Below are positions 27,601 through 35,500 of a stretch of 57,257 bases of DNA, one piece after another; position 1 is the stretch's first letter, and each line of letters starts with the position of its first letter. The notes beneath the pieces were generated by a model. It was not told the DNA's origin. It worked only from the letters and a program-made list of their open reading frames with translations, and made no database searches. A program made the position numbers and the translations under genes. Origin of the DNA: an uncultured Oxalicibacterium sp. (lineage in GTDB: Bacteria; Pseudomonadota; Gammaproteobacteria; Burkholderiales; Burkholderiaceae_D). Location: NCBI RefSeq assembly GCF_913776015.1, contig NZ_CAJYMD010000008.1, positions 1 through 57,257 of the forward strand. The letters are read 5' to 3'.

Positions 27601-28238
27601 CGGTCGGTATCGGCGGCGTCTACATGTGCATCTATGGCATGGATTCGCCGGGCGGCTACCAATTGGTCGGCCGCACGCTTCCGATCTGGAACAAGTTCAT
27701 GAAGAACAGCATGTTCGTCGATGGCAAGCCGTGGTTGCTGCGCTTCTTCGACCAGGTACGTTTCTATCCGGTGTCGGAAACCGAACTTGATCAATTGCGC
27801 AACGATTTCCGTGAAGGCCGTTGCGGTGTGCAGATCGAGGAAGAGATGTTCGATCTGGGCAAGTACAACGCCTTCCTCGAACGCATAGAACCGGAAATGG
27901 AAGGATTCCGTACACGCCAGAAAGCGGCTTTCGACCTCGAAGTGGCACGCTGGGCCAGCGAAGCCGATCAGGCGACCGCTGCTGCCGATGCGCAGCGCAA
28001 TCCGCTGGATGCTGCCAATCTGACCGGCTCTGTCGTCTCTGCCGATATCACCGGCAATGTCTGGAAGATCGTGGCCGAGGCTGGCGCAACCGTGAAAGCT
28101 GGCGATCCGTTGCTGATTCTGGAAGCGATGAAGATGGAATTCCATATCGCCGCGCCATGCGATGGCGTGGTCGGCAACTTCCACTGCAAGCCCGGCATGA
28201 TGATCAATGCCGGTGATCCGCTGGTTTCCATCGAATAG
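24636..28238 (+). CDS. uca: Urea carboxylase
   Basis: Biotin enzyme that carboxylates urea to allophanate with ATP and bicarbonate. The 1200 residues hold, in order, biotin carboxylase (1-450; GGGGIGLT, EVNTRLQVEH), a KipA/AHS2 domain (about 455-780; DYPGRVGYWDIG), a KipI/AHS1 domain (about 800-1040) and a biotinyl domain with EAMKMEF near 1165. Close relatives prefer guanidine, but those operons also carry cgdAB and a guanidine riboswitch, neither of which is here; the Urt urea transporter next door favours urea. The GntR gene follows by 8 bases. Confidence 0.93.
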   Translation: MFNTVLIANRGEIACRIARTLKKMNIRSVAVYSDADRNSLHVTAADVAVSLGGQTAAESYLRGELIIEAAKKTGAQAIIPGYGFLSENADFAARCEAEGIVFVGPTPKQMEQFGLKHAARELAEQAGVPLVPGSGLLPDLASAKAKADEIGYPVMLKSTAGGGGIGLTRCNSEAELVAAFESVQRLGQSFFANAGVFVERFVDKARHIEVQIFGDGRGNVIALGERDCSLQRRNQKVVEETPAPHLSAELRHALLASAESLGRSVGYRSAGTVEYIFDAEKHAFYFLEVNTRLQVEHAITESVTGIDLVEWMIQTAAGNPPFLDRPIRAQGASIEVRVYAENPLRNFAPSPGTLTEVFFPDNIRVDGWVETGTEVSAHYDPMIAKLIVSGKDRADAIANMSQALAETRLSGISTNLDYLRQVVASEGFQSGDVSTRYLDSFDYRPQVLEIIEAGTYTTVQDYPGRVGYWDIGVPPSGPMDDWAFRLANRIVGNQPHAAGIETTVLGPTLRFHCDSVIALTGAPTDATLDGQPIAFWVPISVKAGQVLRVGKANSGCRSYLAIRNGLDLPVYLGSRATFALGQFGGHAGRTLRPGDVLPVANPELPATADLAPAHAPVALPSSLIPSYGKTWEIGVLYGPHGAPDFFTSESIETFFASEWEVHYNSNRLGIRLNGPKPSWTRSDGGEAGLHPSNVHDCEYAIGSINFTGDMPVILTRDGPSLGGFVCAATIVKGELWKVGQVKPGDKIRFVEMSFEEALALEQRQDAFLSAWDASTLTPPVFAAQRGTPILFERAAQGEAPKTVFRQAGDKYILIEYGENVLDLNLRFRIHALMEALKHDDHAGVLELSPGVRSLQVRYDSRIISQATLVKVLSDTDAGLKDIATMRVPSRVVYLPMAYNDSATLDAVARYRQSVRDTAPWLPSNTEFIRRINGLDSEEVVRDTIYETSYMVLGLGDVYLGAPCAVPVDPRHRMLTSKYNPARTYTAEGTVGIGGVYMCIYGMDSPGGYQLVGRTLPIWNKFMKNSMFVDGKPWLLRFFDQVRFYPVSETELDQLRNDFREGRCGVQIEEEMFDLGKYNAFLERIEPEMEGFRTRQKAAFDLEVARWASEADQATAAADAQRNPLDAANLTGSVVSADITGNVWKIVAEAGATVKAGDPLLILEAMKMEFHIAAPCDGVVGNFHCKPGMMINAGDPLVSIE

Positions 28239-28246
28239 GCCACAGC

Positions 28247-28978
28247 ATGCAAGCGCAACCACTCAGCGAAATCTTGCCGACCACCGGCAAGAACGCCAAC
28301 AACCTGGCAATGCAAATCTATCGTCAGATCAAGGCCGACATTTTCGACTTTCGCCTGCTGCCCGGCGACAAGTTCAGCGAAGGCGATATCGCCACGCGCA
28401 TGCAAGTCAGCCGCACGCCGGTAAGGCAGGCACTGTTCTGGCTTCAGCGCGAAGGCTATGTCGATGTGCATTTCCGCAGTGGCTGGCAGGTGCGCAGTTT
28501 CGACTTCAAGTACTTCGAAGACTTGTACGAGATTCGCATCATGATGGAAACATCGGCAGTAGGCAGTCTGGTCGAACGCGGCGAGACCGAGCGTTTGGCA
28601 ACGCTGCGCGAGATCTGGTGCATTCCCGCCAGCGAACAGTTGGCCGAGCCGAGCAAGGTCGCGGCACTCGACGAAGCCTTTCATGCACGTCTGGTGGCGG
28701 CCGTCGGCAACAACGAAATGGCGCGCATGCATCAGGATGTGACAGAGCGCATTCGCATCATCCGTCGGCTCGACTTTACCAAGGCACCGCGCATCGATGC
28801 CACGTATAGCGAACATGCCGACATTCTTGATCGCATCTTCAGCGGCGATGCAGCCGGTGCACAGCAAATGCTGCGCGATCACATTGCCGAAAGCCGCGAT
28901 GAAGTCAAACGCATCACGCTGTTCATGCTGCACAACGCTCGCGCGCAGTACGCAGGCGAAGAATTGGAAAGCTCCTGA
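28247..28978 (+). CDS. GntR/FCD transcription regulator of urea genes
   Basis: A 243-residue regulator with an N-terminal winged helix (about 20-85; GDKFSEGDIATRMQVSRTPV) and a C-terminal FCD ligand domain (about 90-225) with the metal-type histidines in FHARLV and a later H in DHIAESRDE. As the third gene of the atzF-uca unit it should control that unit and urtABCDE through the shared TCTTGT-N2-ACAAGA sites. The effector is unknown; urea, allophanate or a nitrogen metabolite is likely. Confidence 0.88.
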   Translation: MQAQPLSEILPTTGKNANNLAMQIYRQIKADIFDFRLLPGDKFSEGDIATRMQVSRTPVRQALFWLQREGYVDVHFRSGWQVRSFDFKYFEDLYEIRIMMETSAVGSLVERGETERLATLREIWCIPASEQLAEPSKVAALDEAFHARLVAAVGNNEMARMHQDVTERIRIIRRLDFTKAPRIDATYSEHADILDRIFSGDAAGAQQMLRDHIAESRDEVKRITLFMLHNARAQYAGEELESS

Positions 28979-28988
28979 TTTGTGCAAG

Positions 28989-29005
28989 CGCACCACGTCG
29001 GCGCA
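28989..29005 (+). promoter_or_regulatory. NtrC-like binding site upstream of urtA
   Basis: CGCACCACGTCGGCGCA matches TGCACY-N5-RGTGCA at 10 of 12 positions and shares the CACCACGT-like core with the atzF site. Its centre is about 148 bases before the predicted start. Confidence 0.5.
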
Positions 29006-29117
29006 AGGGTGACGATGCGGTAGCGATGTAGCACTTCAACCGAGGTCCAGTATCGATATCAACTGCCATTTTTCGATGGCAACGGTGGTGTTCGCCCTTG
29101 TTATTGCATTGTCGTCG

Positions 29118-29134
29118 TTGGTCTGGAAATTGCT
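29118..29134 (+). promoter_or_regulatory. Sigma-54 promoter of urtABCDE
   Basis: TTGGTCTGGAAATTGCT matches the RpoN consensus at all defined positions except the CAC after GG; GG and GC are 10 bases apart. The start would fall near 29145, leaving a leader of about 127 bases before the urtA ATG. Confidence 0.7.
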
Positions 29135-29145
29135 ATTAGCGTATG

Positions 29146-29159
29146 TCTTGTATCCAAGA
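29146..29159 (+). promoter_or_regulatory. GntR-type operator at the urtA start site
   Basis: TCTTGTATCCAAGA has arms TCTTG/CAAGA and is 12/14 identical to the site at the atzF promoter, placed at the same point relative to the sigma-54 element (within 3 bases). Confidence 0.6.
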
Positions 29160-29271
29160 TGAAATACAACATGGACGTGACCGGTAACGGCAATGTCCAT
29201 GGCATGAAAAGTCTGCTGTTCCCTTTTGCTGTCATTTGCGTTTTTGTTCAATCACATAGGAGCACATCAAC

Positions 29272-30525
29272 ATGTCACGTCGTCTGATTTTGAAAGCAAC
29301 GGCACTCGGCGCCTTCGCACTGGCTGCCTCTTCCTGGCTGCCGCCTGCTTTCGCCGCCGATACCATCAAGGTCGGCATTCTGCATTCGCTGTCGGGCACG
29401 ATGGCAATCTCCGAAACGTCACTCAAGGACGTGGCGCTGATGACCATCGATGAAATCAATGCCAAGGGCGGCGTACTGGGCAAAAAACTGGAGCCTGTCG
29501 TCGTCGATCCCGCATCAAACTGGCCGCTGTTTGCCGAAAAGGCACGCCAACTGATTTCGCAAGACAAGGTGTCGGTCGTGTTCGGCTGCTGGACTTCGGT
29601 CTCGCGCAAATCCGTCCTGCCGGTCTTCAAGGAATTGAACAGCCTGCTGTTCTACCCCGTGCAATATGAAGGCGAGGAACTTGAGAAGAATGTGTTCTAC
29701 ACGGGTGCGGCACCCAACCAGCAAGCCATTCCTGCGGTTGAATACCTGATGTCGAAAGAAGGTGGCGAAGCCAAGCGCTTCGTGCTGCTGGGTACCGACT
29801 ATGTGTATCCGCGTACCACCAATAAGATCCTGCGCGCCTTCCTGCACAGCAAGGGCGTGAAGGATTCGGATATCGACGAGGTCTACACGCCGTTCGGCCA
29901 CTCCGACTATCAAACCATTGTCGCCAACATCAAGAAGTTTTCCGCTGGCGGCAAGACGGCCGTGATCTCGACCATCAATGGCGACTCCAACGTGCCGTTC
30001 TACAAGGAACTGGGCAATGCCGGCATCAAGGCAACCGATGTACCAGTCGTCGCTTTCTCTGTGGGTGAAGAAGAGCTGCGCGGCGTCGATACCAAACCGT
30101 TGGTGGGGCATCTGGCTGCATGGAACTACTTCCAGTCCGTGAAGAATCCGGTCAACACTGAATTCATCAAGAAATGGAAAGACTATGCCAAGGCCAAGAA
30201 ACTGCCGAATGCCAGCACGGTCGTGACCAACGATCCGATGGAAGCTACCTACGTCGGCATCCACATGTGGGCGCAGGCAGTCGAGAAAGCCAAGTCCACC
30301 GATACCGACAAGGTCATCGCAGCGATGGCAGGCCAGACCTTCAAGGCACCATCGGGCTACACGCTGAAGATGGATGAAACCAACCACCACCTGCACAAGC
30401 CTGTGATGATCGGCGAAATCCGCGCCAACGGTCAGTTCAATGTGGTCTACAAGACCAAGGAACCGATTCGCGCCCAACCTTGGAGCCCATACATCAAGGG
30501 CAACGAGAGCAAGCAGAAGATGTAA
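29272..30525 (+). CDS. urtA: Urea ABC transporter, binding protein
   Basis: Periplasmic urea-binding protein of the branched-chain amino acid receptor type, 417 residues. An N-terminal twin-arginine-like or Sec signal (SRRLILKATALGAFALAASS, cleavage near AFA) precedes DTIKVGILHSLSGTMAISE. The NSLLFYPVQYEGEE and NSTE-type hinge segments and the C-terminal QPWSPYIKGNESKQKM region are typical of UrtA. It heads the urtABCDE operon under a sigma-54 promoter, as expected for nitrogen scavenging. Confidence 0.94.
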   Translation: MSRRLILKATALGAFALAASSWLPPAFAADTIKVGILHSLSGTMAISETSLKDVALMTIDEINAKGGVLGKKLEPVVVDPASNWPLFAEKARQLISQDKVSVVFGCWTSVSRKSVLPVFKELNSLLFYPVQYEGEELEKNVFYTGAAPNQQAIPAVEYLMSKEGGEAKRFVLLGTDYVYPRTTNKILRAFLHSKGVKDSDIDEVYTPFGHSDYQTIVANIKKFSAGGKTAVISTINGDSNVPFYKELGNAGIKATDVPVVAFSVGEEELRGVDTKPLVGHLAAWNYFQSVKNPVNTEFIKKWKDYAKAKKLPNASTVVTNDPMEATYVGIHMWAQAVEKAKSTDTDKVIAAMAGQTFKAPSGYTLKMDETNHHLHKPVMIGEIRANGQFNVVYKTKEPIRAQPWSPYIKGNESKQKM

Positions 30526-30678
30526 TCGTCTTCCCGGCAAGACGGCTGCATCTGCGGGTGCAGCCGTTCCGGCGGGACATTGCATCGATTGCTGGAACAT
30601 CGATTGCAGAGTTCACACCGGAAAAAACGTGAAGTTTCCCTCGAACTGGCGCATCGCGCGCCATTCAAGATCACATCC

Positions 30679-32295
30679 ATGACACGCATTTCTCGTTTCA
30701 CTTTTCGCGCATGGCTGCTCGCCTTTCTGTGGCTGGTAATGGCTGGTGCGCATGCTGCGATCGATCGTGCCGTACTGGCACCGCTGGGCAACGACGATGC
30801 CGATGCCCGCATCGAAGCGGTCGGCCATATCGCTGCATTGGCCACGCCGGATGCACGCCGCGTTCTCGACGCACTCAACAATGAAACCCTGTACGTGACG
30901 CCGGCTGGCGACGTACTGGTCGTCGATGACGACAAGGCATGGAATCCTGTAACCGATGCCACCACGGCCGTACCGGACGATGCCGAAGATATCAGCGTCA
31001 ACAATCGCCTGCGTAGCGTGCTGCAAGGTGCGCTGTCCGGCATGCGCCTGTTTTCCGAAGATCGCAGCGAACGTCTGGCCGCCGCGCGCGCCATGACGCG
31101 CAATGCCGATCCAGCGCAATTGCCGTTGATCGAAAAGGCATTGGAAAAGGAAAAAGATGCCGACGTCATCGCGCAACTCGAACAGGTACGCGCCATTGCC
31201 AATCTGAATGCCGAGGATGCGGCCAAACGCAAGGCCGCGCTGATCACCTTGCGCAACACGACCGATGCCAGCCTGATGGGCACGTTCCGCGACATGGCCG
31301 AGAAAAAGCCGGATGGCAGCTATCAGGAACCGGATGCAGAAGTGCGCGCAGAAGCCGCCAAGACGGTCGCCGCCTTGCAGAACCATCTGCGCATGACCGA
31401 CATCGCCGGCAAGGTTTTCTACGGCCTGTCGCTCGGCAGCGTGTTGCTGCTGGCAGCTCTCGGCCTGGCCATCACCTTCGGCCTGATGGGCATCATCAAC
31501 ATGGCGCATGGCGAAATGCTGATGATCGGTGCCTACACCACTTATCTGTGTCAGTTGTTCTTCCGCGCCTACTTTCCCGAGGCGATCGACGCTTACCTTT
31601 TGCTGGCGCTGCCCGCCGCCTTCATCGTCACCGCGGCAGTCGGTATCGTGATCGAGCGGCTCGTGATTCGCTGGCTCTATGGCCGCCCGCTGGAAACGTT
31701 GTTGTGCACCTGGGGTATCAGCCTGATGCTGATGCAGGGCGTGCGCACCCTCTTCGGCGCGCAAAATGTCGAGGTCGCCAATCCTTCATGGATGTCCGGT
31801 GGCATCACGGTGATGGGTTCACTGGCACTGTCGTGGAACCGCATCATCATCATCGTCTTCTCGCTGCTAGTGGTGCTGGCAGTCTGGCTGATCCTGAACA
31901 AGACAAGGCTGGGCCTGTTCCTGCGCGCCGTCACACAAAACCGTCGTATGGCCGATTGCGTCGGCGTATCGACCGGACGCATCGACATGATGACCTTCGG
32001 ACTCGGTTGCGGCATTGCGGGTCTTGGCGGCGTGGCACTGTCGCAACTGGGCAATGTCGGCCCCGACCTCGGGCAGGCCTACATCGTCGACTCCTTCATG
32101 GTGGTGGTATTGGGCGGCGTCGGCCAGTTGGCCGGTACCGTGATCGCCGCATTCGGACTGGGTGAAATCACCAAGTTCCTTGAGCCGGTTGCCGGTGCCG
32201 TGCTGGCGAAGATCGCCATCCTGGTCGTCATCATCGTCTTCATCCAAAAACGTCCGCAAGGCCTGTTTGCGCTGAAAGGCAGGAGTGTGGAATGA
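30679..32295 (+). CDS. urtB: Urea ABC transporter permease UrtB
   Basis: Membrane subunit of the urea importer, 538 residues from ATG 30679. That start gives a signal peptide (RISRFTFRAWLLAFLWLVMA, cut near AHA); an upstream in-frame start adds a non-coding-looking tail. Residues about 30-240 form a soluble helical domain with repeat character, seen in the long proteobacterial UrtB proteins, followed by a LivH-type permease with about eight spans (MGIINMAHGEMLMIGAYTTY, GLFLRAVTQNRRMADCVGV). It overlaps urtC by the sequence ATGA. Confidence 0.92.
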   Translation: MTRISRFTFRAWLLAFLWLVMAGAHAAIDRAVLAPLGNDDADARIEAVGHIAALATPDARRVLDALNNETLYVTPAGDVLVVDDDKAWNPVTDATTAVPDDAEDISVNNRLRSVLQGALSGMRLFSEDRSERLAAARAMTRNADPAQLPLIEKALEKEKDADVIAQLEQVRAIANLNAEDAAKRKAALITLRNTTDASLMGTFRDMAEKKPDGSYQEPDAEVRAEAAKTVAALQNHLRMTDIAGKVFYGLSLGSVLLLAALGLAITFGLMGIINMAHGEMLMIGAYTTYLCQLFFRAYFPEAIDAYLLLALPAAFIVTAAVGIVIERLVIRWLYGRPLETLLCTWGISLMLMQGVRTLFGAQNVEVANPSWMSGGITVMGSLALSWNRIIIIVFSLLVVLAVWLILNKTRLGLFLRAVTQNRRMADCVGVSTGRIDMMTFGLGCGIAGLGGVALSQLGNVGPDLGQAYIVDSFMVVVLGGVGQLAGTVIAAFGLGEITKFLEPVAGAVLAKIAILVVIIVFIQKRPQGLFALKGRSVE

Positions 32296-33401
32296 GCAAC
32301 GCCGTGATCAAAACCTCTCTCTTCACTCGACCCGCCTGGATCGGCATTGTGCTGTGCGCTATCGTTCTGGCTGCCCTGCCCTTGCTGAACCTACTGTTTG
32401 CTGCCGACCACGCTCTGCATGTATCGAGCTACACGGTCGGCCTGATCGGCAAGTTCATGTGCTACGCAATGGCCGCACTGGCACTCGATCTGGTATGGGG
32501 CTATACCGGCATCCTGTCGCTCGGGCACGGCGTGTTCTTCGCGCTGGGCGGCTACATGCACGGCATGTACCTGATGCGCGCCATCGGTAAGGATGGCGTC
32601 TATCAAAGCGATCTGCCAGACTTCATGGTGTTTCTGAACTGGAGCGAGTACCCGTGGTACTGGTGGATGACGAATCACTTCTGGTTTGCCATGCTGCTGG
32701 TGGTGCTGGTGCCGGGCTTGCTGGCATTCGTATTCGGCTACTTCGCATTCCGTTCGCGCATCAAGGGCGTGTACTTCTCGATCATCACGCAGGCGATGAC
32801 GTTTGCCTTCATGCTGCTGTTCTTCCGCAATGACACGGGCTTTGGAGGCAACAATGGCTTTACCGACTTCAAGCGGATTCTCGGCATCACGATCACGGCG
32901 CCTGAAACCAAGGCCGCGCTGTATCTCGTCACCCTTGCCTTCCTGCTCGGTGCATTGTTGCTGTGCCGCTGGATCGTCACTTCCAAGCTCGGCCGCGTGC
33001 TGCAAGGCGTGCGCGATTCCGAATCGCGTCTGATGTTCATCGGCTACAACCCGCTGTGGTTCAAGCTATTCATCTGGGTGCTGTCGGCGATTTTGTGCGG
33101 CATTGCCGGTGCGTTGTATGTCCCGCAAGTCGGCATCATCAATCCTTCCGAGATGTCGCCGGCCAACTCGATCGAAATGGTGATATGGGCAGCAGTCGGC
33201 GGACGCGGTTCGCTGATCGGCCCGATCATCGGTGCCTTCAGCGTCAACGGTCTCAAGAGCTGGTTCACGGCGGCCTTTCCCGATTTGTGGCTATATGCGC
33301 TGGGGCTGATCTTCATTCTCGTCACGCTATTCATGCCACAAGGGATTCTGGGCGTTGTACAGAAACTGAAGAAACGTACAAAAGACGGAGAAGCCGCATG
33401 A
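32292..33401 (+). CDS. urtC: Urea ABC transporter permease UrtC
   Basis: Second, LivM-type, permease: 369 residues with about ten membrane spans and the conserved GYTGILSLGHGVFFALGGY, FRNDTGFGGNNGFTDF and GVRDSESRLMFIGYN segments that mark UrtC. Start ATGA overlaps the urtB stop and its stop overlaps the urtD start, so all three are co-translated. Confidence 0.94.
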   Translation: MSNAVIKTSLFTRPAWIGIVLCAIVLAALPLLNLLFAADHALHVSSYTVGLIGKFMCYAMAALALDLVWGYTGILSLGHGVFFALGGYMHGMYLMRAIGKDGVYQSDLPDFMVFLNWSEYPWYWWMTNHFWFAMLLVVLVPGLLAFVFGYFAFRSRIKGVYFSIITQAMTFAFMLLFFRNDTGFGGNNGFTDFKRILGITITAPETKAALYLVTLAFLLGALLLCRWIVTSKLGRVLQGVRDSESRLMFIGYNPLWFKLFIWVLSAILCGIAGALYVPQVGIINPSEMSPANSIEMVIWAAVGGRGSLIGPIIGAFSVNGLKSWFTAAFPDLWLYALGLIFILVTLFMPQGILGVVQKLKKRTKDGEAA

Positions 33402-34273
33402 TGGTCAAACAGCCCGGCGAACAAGCAACCAACTTCGACCCATACATCGACGAGTACGTCGATGAATACGTTGGCGACCAGGGTGAAACTAATTACGGTC
33501 GCGTCAAGCCCGAAGGGCTGGATACCGCGCACGGTGCGATTCTGTATCTGGAAGATGTGGTCGTGAATTTCGATGGCTTCAAGGCCATCAACAAACTCAA
33601 TCTCGATATCTCGGTCGGCGAACTGCGCTGCATCATCGGCCCCAACGGGGCCGGCAAGACGACGATGATGGATGTCATTACGGGCAAGACGCGCCCTACT
33701 TCCGGCTCTGTCTATTTCGGCCAGACCATCGATCTGACACGCATGACCGAATACCAGATTGCGCATGCCGGCATCGGCCGCAAATTCCAGCGACCGACCG
33801 TTTTTGAACATCACACTGTGTTCGAGAACCTTGAGCTGGCGATGAAGATGGACAAGCGCGTCAAGACGACGTTGTTTGCGCGTCTCAACAGTGAACAGCG
33901 CGACCGCATTGCGGACACGCTGAAGCTGATTCGCCTAGACGGTCAGGAAAAACGACTGGCCGGCCTGCTTTCGCACGGCCAGAAGCAATGGCTGGAAATC
34001 GGCATGCTGCTGATGCAGGAACCTCTGCTGCTGTTGCTGGATGAACCGGTCGCCGGCATGTCCGATGCCGAAACGGTGCGCACTGCCGAACTGCTCAACG
34101 AACTGCGCGGCAAGCATTCGATCATGGTGGTCGAACACGACATGGGCTTCGTCGAAGAAATCGCACAAGGTGGCAAGGTGACCGTGCTGCACGAAGGCTC
34201 GGTGCTGGCCGAAGGCAATATGCAACAGGTGCAATCGAACGATCGCGTGATCGAAGTCTATCTGGGACGCTAG
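33398..34273 (+). CDS. urtD: Urea ABC transporter ATPase UrtD
   Basis: LivG-type ATPase, 291 residues. Walker A GPNGAGKTT, signature LSHGQKQWLEIG and Walker B LLLLLDEPVAGM are present. ATG 33398 overlaps the urtC TGA (ATGA) and is chosen over a longer reading frame that runs inside urtC. An acidic N-terminal extension of about 45 residues (DPYIDEYVDEYVGDQGETN) precedes the ATPase core; it is longer than in many UrtD proteins. Confidence 0.93.
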   Translation: MMVKQPGEQATNFDPYIDEYVDEYVGDQGETNYGRVKPEGLDTAHGAILYLEDVVVNFDGFKAINKLNLDISVGELRCIIGPNGAGKTTMMDVITGKTRPTSGSVYFGQTIDLTRMTEYQIAHAGIGRKFQRPTVFEHHTVFENLELAMKMDKRVKTTLFARLNSEQRDRIADTLKLIRLDGQEKRLAGLLSHGQKQWLEIGMLLMQEPLLLLLDEPVAGMSDAETVRTAELLNELRGKHSIMVVEHDMGFVEEIAQGGKVTVLHEGSVLAEGNMQQVQSNDRVIEVYLGR

Positions 34274-34286
34274 GAGTACCGCATAC

Positions 34287-34985
34287 ATGCTGCAAGTCGA
34301 TGAACTGAATCAATACTACGGCGCGGCGCATACCTTGCGTGGCGTGTCGCTCAATGTACAAAAAGGCCGCTGCATGGCGCTGCTGGGCCGCAATGGCGTT
34401 GGCAAAACCACCTTGCTCAAATGCCTGATGGGCGTGCTGCCGGTTGCGAAAGGCAACGTTACCTTCGAAGGTCAGGACATTACACGTCTGAAACCACATC
34501 AGCGCGCCGCGCTCGGCATTGCCTATGTGCCGCAAGGTCGGGAAATCTTCGCGCGCCTGACCGTGGAAGAAAATCTGCTGATGGGCATGGCCACCAAATC
34601 GGGACGTGCTGCCGCCTCGATTCGTGGCGAGGTCTATGAACTCTTCCCCGTTCTGAAGGAAATGCTGCATCGGCGCGGTGGCGACCTATCTGGCGGTCAA
34701 CAACAGCAACTGGCGATTGCCCGCGCTTTGCTGGCCGATCCCAAGCTGATCATTCTGGATGAACCGACCGAAGGGATCCAGCCATCGATCATCAAGGATA
34801 TCGGGCGCGTGATTCGCCTGCTGCGCGAACGCGGCGATATCGGCATCCTGCTGTGCGAACAGTATTTCGATTTCGCTCACGATCTGGCCGATGACTTCAT
34901 CGTCATGTCGCGCGGTGAAGTGGTTGCCAGCGGCACGCAGGCGCAAATGAATGACGAGAGCGTCAAACGACATCTGGCTGTGTGA
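34287..34985 (+). CDS. urtE: Urea ABC transporter ATPase UrtE
   Basis: LivF-type ATPase, 232 residues: Walker A GRNGVGKTT, signature LSGGQQQQLAIAR, Walker B LIILDEPTEGIQPS. It completes the five-gene high-affinity urea importer and lies 13 bases after urtD. A bidirectional terminator follows at 35010-35050. Confidence 0.94.
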   Translation: MLQVDELNQYYGAAHTLRGVSLNVQKGRCMALLGRNGVGKTTLLKCLMGVLPVAKGNVTFEGQDITRLKPHQRAALGIAYVPQGREIFARLTVEENLLMGMATKSGRAAASIRGEVYELFPVLKEMLHRRGGDLSGGQQQQLAIARALLADPKLIILDEPTEGIQPSIIKDIGRVIRLLRERGDIGILLCEQYFDFAHDLADDFIVMSRGEVVASGTQAQMNDESVKRHLAV

Positions 34986-35009
34986 TGCATCTGTATTGAT
35001 GCCGAATAT

Positions 35010-35050
35010 AAAAAAGCGACGACCAGTTAAATACTGTCGTCGCTTTTTTA
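35010..35050. terminator. Bidirectional terminator between urtE and DUF3325 gene
   Basis: Stem GCGACGA/TCGTCGC (35016-35022 with 35037-35043) flanked by A6 and T6 runs, so it can stop transcription from both convergent operons. Confidence 0.92.
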
Positions 35051-35146
35051 TTGCGTGGACATTGCCATTTATCCAGCGCAGCCAGCTATCAGATCGCCGC
35101 TATGACGGTATGACATGCAAGCATGCGCACGGCGATGCTTGCTGAA

Positions 35147-35500
35147 TTATCCCACCATCCACAGTACGCCAAACAGCATACCTAACACCGCAGCCACTTG
35201 CCCACCTTGTATTGCGCGTTGCGGTGCATAAGTCAACAGCAGTACCAGCAATAAGGCGCTCATCGTCATCGTGCCCAGACACAACACAGCACCGACCGTC
35301 CAGCCTTGCAGATATACGCAGGCGGCAAATGTCAGCAACAGCGCCAAGGTGCCGAGCAGCCGGCAGATGCGGCGGATGCGCTGGTCCGGCTCCTTGCCGC
35401 GACCATGCATGTCGGCGTAATGGCGATCCATGCCAATACTCAAGGCTGTCCAGCCACCATAGGCAAATGCCAGACTCGTGAGAAAACCGAAACCCATCAT
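35147..35500 (-). CDS. DUF3325 membrane protein
   Basis: A 117-residue protein with three to four predicted spans (LTSLAFAYGGWTALSIGMDR and two later hydrophobic segments). DUF3325 proteins are found beside PepSY-TM and DUF3649 proteins in iron-uptake neighbourhoods; their function is unknown. Its start overlaps the end of the PepSY gene by 4 bases and it is the last gene of the operon. Confidence 0.82.
   Translation of the reverse strand: MMGFGFLTSLAFAYGGWTALSIGMDRHYADMHGRGKEPDQRIRRICRLLGTLALLLTFAACVYLQGWTVGAVLCLGTMTMSALLLVLLLTYAPQRAIQGGQVAAVLGMLFGVLWMVG

Noticed and set aside
24636-28238. Guanidine carboxylase rather than urea carboxylase
   Set aside because: The operon lacks cgdAB and the riboswitch and is next to a urea importer; kept as an open question rather than the main call.
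26502-28262. Long opposite-strand frame of 586 residues inside urea carboxylase
   Set aside because: It mirrors a gene with strong third-position bias; the protein shows no domain and the true gene has all its motifs.
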